Origin: Streptomyces sp. CBMA152
GTDB lineage: Bacteria > Actinomycetota > Actinomycetes > Streptomycetales > Streptomycetaceae
Length of the DNA stretch: 64,000 nt
Direction: 5' to 3'
Assembly: GCF_014596475.1 (NCBI RefSeq)
Contig: NZ_MECJ01000031.1
Location: 62,001 to 126,000 of the forward strand
A program made the position numbers and the translations under genes. Numbering within the stretch: the stretch's first letter is position 1; every line of letters starts with the position of its first letter. The notes below the pieces were generated by a model that worked only from the letters and a program-made list of their open reading frames with translations, did no database searches and had not been told where the DNA came from. Positions 62,027 through 64,000 of this stretch are shown here, in pieces.

Positions 62027-62293
62027 TTAGGACCGGCCGCGCTGGCGGACCTGGTGGAGCCTGCCGACCGCGACGAGTTGCTTGCGCTCCCACTCGCTGG
62101 CCGGGCGCAGGCGCCGGAAATGGGACCGCCAGATGAGGCCGGTGGGGCGTTCCATCTCGACCATGAACGCGTCTATCCCGCGCACGGTGCCGGGCATCTC
62201 GTAGTCGCGGTCGAACAGGACCATGCCCAGGGTGATGTCGTGCGCGCTGCGGAAGGCGCTGCGTGGCGGGCCCGCCGGGGTGGGGGGCTTCAT
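62027..62293 (-). CDS. Conserved hypothetical protein (88 aa)
   Basis: 88 aa from an ATG at 62293, which overlaps the stop of the upstream gene (ATGA). The core is DITLGMVLFDRDYEMPGTVR, GIDAFMVEMERPTGLIWRSH, FRRLRPASEWERKQLVAVGR, a small beta-barrel-like pattern (SH3/KOW-like) seen in short Streptomyces proteins near XRE regulators. The function is unknown. Confidence 0.7.
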   Translation of the reverse strand: MKPPTPAGPPRSAFRSAHDITLGMVLFDRDYEMPGTVRGIDAFMVEMERPTGLIWRSHFRRLRPASEWERKQLVAVGRLHQVRQRGRS

Positions 62294-62781
62294 CGGTGCC
62301 CGCCGTGCGGGTACTCGCGGCGAGGCAGGCCGCGTGTGAGTGGCCCGTGTGGGATGTAGACGACGCCGGAGCGCCGGTGCAGCGCCCCGCCGTACTGCGT
62401 CCACCACCCGGTGGGGGAGCCCGTGTAGGGGCCGTCAGGGTCGTCGATGAGACTCACCGGCGTGGGGGCCGGTAACGCGTTCGTGGGTCGTGTGCGCCGC
62501 CGCGCGGGGGCGCTCACCGGTTCGTTCCGACCGGGGTCCACGCGCGCCTGGTGAACCTCGGAGCGGGTCGGCCGCCGCAGCCCGGTCGGCGGTACGGCCC
62601 ATTCGGCGCCTCCGCCCGGCGGAACGAGGAACACGCTGCCCTGGTACAGGCGGCGTACCTCACCGGTCCGGCCGCTGGCTTTGTCGACCGCGTAACTGCC
62701 CAGGGTGGGGCTCCAGTCGCCCGCCACGAAGTCGGCAAGTACCTGCCTGCGCTGGCGGTCCGCGTCCGTTCTGTGAGCCAT
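62290..62781 (-). CDS. Hypothetical protein (163 aa) coupled to the next gene
   Basis: 163 aa: MAHRTDADRQRRQVLADFVA, GDWSPTLGSYAVDKASGRTG, EVRRLYQGSVFLVPPGGGAE, WAVPPTGLRRPTRSEVHQAR, then a Pro/Arg-rich tail. The middle (YAVDKxSGRTGEVRxLYQGxVFLVPPGGGxEW) resembles conserved small-domain proteins in Streptomyces XRE-linked clusters. The ATGA overlap with the 88-aa gene indicates co-translation. Confidence 0.7.
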   Translation of the reverse strand: MAHRTDADRQRRQVLADFVAGDWSPTLGSYAVDKASGRTGEVRRLYQGSVFLVPPGGGAEWAVPPTGLRRPTRSEVHQARVDPGRNEPVSAPARRRTRPTNALPAPTPVSLIDDPDGPYTGSPTGWWTQYGGALHRRSGVVYIPHGPLTRGLPRREYPHGGHR

Positions 62782-62840
62782 CGTCGGCTCCCCTCGTGTG
62801 GTCTAGGAAAACCACCCCGGGGACACCCGCTCACCCTGTC

Positions 62841-62878
62841 TGTGGCACTTCGCAAGCCCGTCTGCGGGAAGTGCCACA
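62841..62878 (-). terminator. Inverted repeat after the XRE regulator
   Basis: TGTGGCACTTC (62841-62851) and GAAGTGCCACA (62868-62878) form a perfect 11-bp stem with a 16-base loop, directly after the regulator stop at 62883 and before the downstream small-gene run. It may attenuate read-through rather than fully terminate. Confidence 0.6.
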
Positions 62879-62882
62879 CGCC

Positions 62883-64000
62883 CTACAGCGGCAGGCCCAC
62901 GACGTCGGCCATTGCCCGCATCTCCGTCGTCAACGTGCGCCGACCGGCGATCACCCGGCCGAGGATGTCGCGGGCGTAGCGCTGGTTCGGCAGCCACTCG
63001 GGACTGTCGGAGCGGATCCTCTCCAGCCGCTCGAACGCCTCGGCGTAGTCGCCGGTCTTCGCGTACGCGTCGGCCACGTCCAGGAGGTGACGGTTGCGGT
63101 TGTTGCTCGTGGGCTTCAGGCCGGAAACCGGGATGCCCTCGGCCAGACGCAGCACCCTGTCCGGCCGGTCGGTCACGCTCGCGTTCTCGGCGGCCTTGAG
63201 CTTGACCGTGGTCGGCCCGAAGGTGCGCAGAAAGTCGTTCTCGGGGGCGTACTCGCGCCCCAGCGCGACGGCCGCCGACGTGGCGAACCGCAATGCGTCC
63301 TCGGCGTCCCCGGGCTGCGCGTTGCGCACCGCGGCCGCAGAGACCCGCAGCAGCAGCCAGCCCCACGTACTCAGTTCGGCCGGCGTCGCGCGCGAAATCC
63401 GCGGTTCGGTCTCATCGGCCCACCGCACCGCCAGGTCATACGCCCGCTCCAGCTCGCCCTGGCGCAGCAGGAGCCAGCACGAAGTGTTGACCGTGGCCGC
63501 ACCCTCCAGCCGGTCGGCCGCATCGTCCAGGGCGCGCTCCAGCGCCGTCTCAGCGGCCCCGAACTGGCGCGTCTGGACCATGAGCCACCCCGAGAGCTGC
63601 AAGAGCCGCACCCGCACGCGACGCCCTTCGGGGCCCAGGGCCTCGGCGTCCCGCAGCAAGGGGGGCAGCATGACGGACAGCGCGGCGAACCGGTCATCCG
63701 AGAACAGGGGAGTCGTCGCGGCCAACGCGGATCGAACCCCCTCGACGGTCGGCTGGACGTCGTCGCCCAGGGCCTCGGTGCTCGGCGGCGCCTCGATGGC
63801 ACTGCGCACGTCCGCCCACAGGTCGACGGTCTCGGGACTGGCGTCCTCGGGGTGCGGGCCGCCGGACAGGCGCATCGTGGGAACCCGCATGGCGTGCGCG
63901 AGTTTGCGCAGGGTCTCCAGGCTGGTCGTCTCGCGCTCGCCCTGCTCCAGTTTCCGGATCGCGGAGAGGGACACCCCCGACGCGTTCGCCAGCTCGCGCT
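62883..64000 (-). CDS. XRE-family regulator with TPR-like C-terminal domain (5' end outside window)
   Basis: At least 372 codons; the N-terminus runs off the window. The visible start is the end of a Cro/CI HTH: RELANASGVSLSAIRKLEQG, ERETTSLETLRKLAHAMRVP. The rest is a long helical TPR-like array (LSVMLPPLLRDAEALGPEGR; QFGAAETALERALDDAADRL; LRQGELERAYDLAVRWADET; HLLDVADAYAKTGDYAEAFE), as in Streptomyces transcription factors that sense small molecules or peptides. It is the first gene of the minus-strand small-protein cluster. Confidence 0.88.
   Translation of the reverse strand, partial: RELANASGVSLSAIRKLEQGERETTSLETLRKLAHAMRVPTMRLSGGPHPEDASPETVDLWADVRSAIEAPPSTEALGDDVQPTVEGVRSALAATTPLFSDDRFAALSVMLPPLLRDAEALGPEGRRVRVRLLQLSGWLMVQTRQFGAAETALERALDDAADRLEGAATVNTSCWLLLRQGELERAYDLAVRWADETEPRISRATPAELSTWGWLLLRVSAAAVRNAQPGDAEDALRFATSAAVALGREYAPENDFLRTFGPTTVKLKAAENASVTDRPDRVLRLAEGIPVSGLKPTSNNRNRHLLDVADAYAKTGDYAEAFERLERIRSDSPEWLPNQRYARDILGRVIAGRRTLTTEMRAMADVVGLPL

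Noticed and set aside
1..64000. tRNA, rRNA, CRISPR arrays and integrase/att sites
   Set aside because: None could be recognised by reading; a dedicated tRNA search would be needed to exclude them fully.

Overview
The window is high-GC DNA from an actinomycete, almost certainly a Streptomyces. GTG starts are frequent. Families typical of the genus are present: MDMPI-type mycothiol enzymes, a CGNR regulator, a DUF5937 ArsR regulator, DUF6542, LCP proteins, a membrane Ser/Thr kinase, and an XRE regulator with TPR-like helices. The density of degenerate transposases and broken genes is high, as expected of a chromosome arm or a linear plasmid.

Left part (1-17.7 kb). Ordinary metabolic and regulatory genes come first: a bacteriocin-immunity-like protein, an SDR, a GNAT, a TetR repressor divergent from a DHPON-hydrolase-like esterase with two copies of one operator, an MDMPI enzyme and a secreted serine hydrolase. 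A patchwork follows: IS1182 and ISL3 remnants, a truncated and frameshifted radical SAM/SPASM protein overlapping an intact PCMT-like methyltransferase (a decayed RiPP-type locus), small secreted proteins, a three-repeat secreted protein, and IS110 and ISL3 remnants.

Middle (18-41 kb). An intact oligopeptide/metal ABC transporter operon holds two permeases, a fused double ATPase and a binding lipoprotein. After it come a COG4705 membrane protein, a LexA-like HTH protein, an alpha/beta hydrolase divergent from an ArsR-type regulator, and two ricin-type lectins divergent from a DUF5937 ArsR regulator. Many IS fragments and pseudogenes surround a large membrane kinase whose extracellular part is a glycine-betaine-type (OpuAC) binding domain. 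A near-complete ISL3 element with long inverted repeats (about 38.2-39.95 kb) closes the section.

Envelope block (40.4-54.3 kb). FtsW/RodA, DUF6542, LCP, TatB, a broken ScyD-like protein, an ArsR regulator, small membrane proteins, TatA, a second LCP, a cold-shock protein, an MscS channel and an MgtC protein lie together. Seven intergenic copies of one palindromic motif, TTGC-N4-TTGCGCAA-N4-GCAA or most of it, are scattered through this block. They lie upstream of the FtsW/DUF6542-LCP pair, tatB, the ArsR gene itself, a neighbour, the small membrane protein, the tatA/LCP divergent pair, and in the MscS/MgtC interval. I read this as a self-contained ArsR-controlled envelope regulon and consider it the most interesting system in the window.

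Right end (54.3-64 kb). A CGNR regulator diverges from an FAD monooxygenase across a nested AT-rich palindrome. Next are a quinone oxidoreductase, an IS1182 element with 38-bp inverted repeats and a frameshifted transposase, and secreted and hypothetical proteins. A chain of four tightly overlapping small ORFs follows, downstream of an XRE regulator that runs off the window edge.
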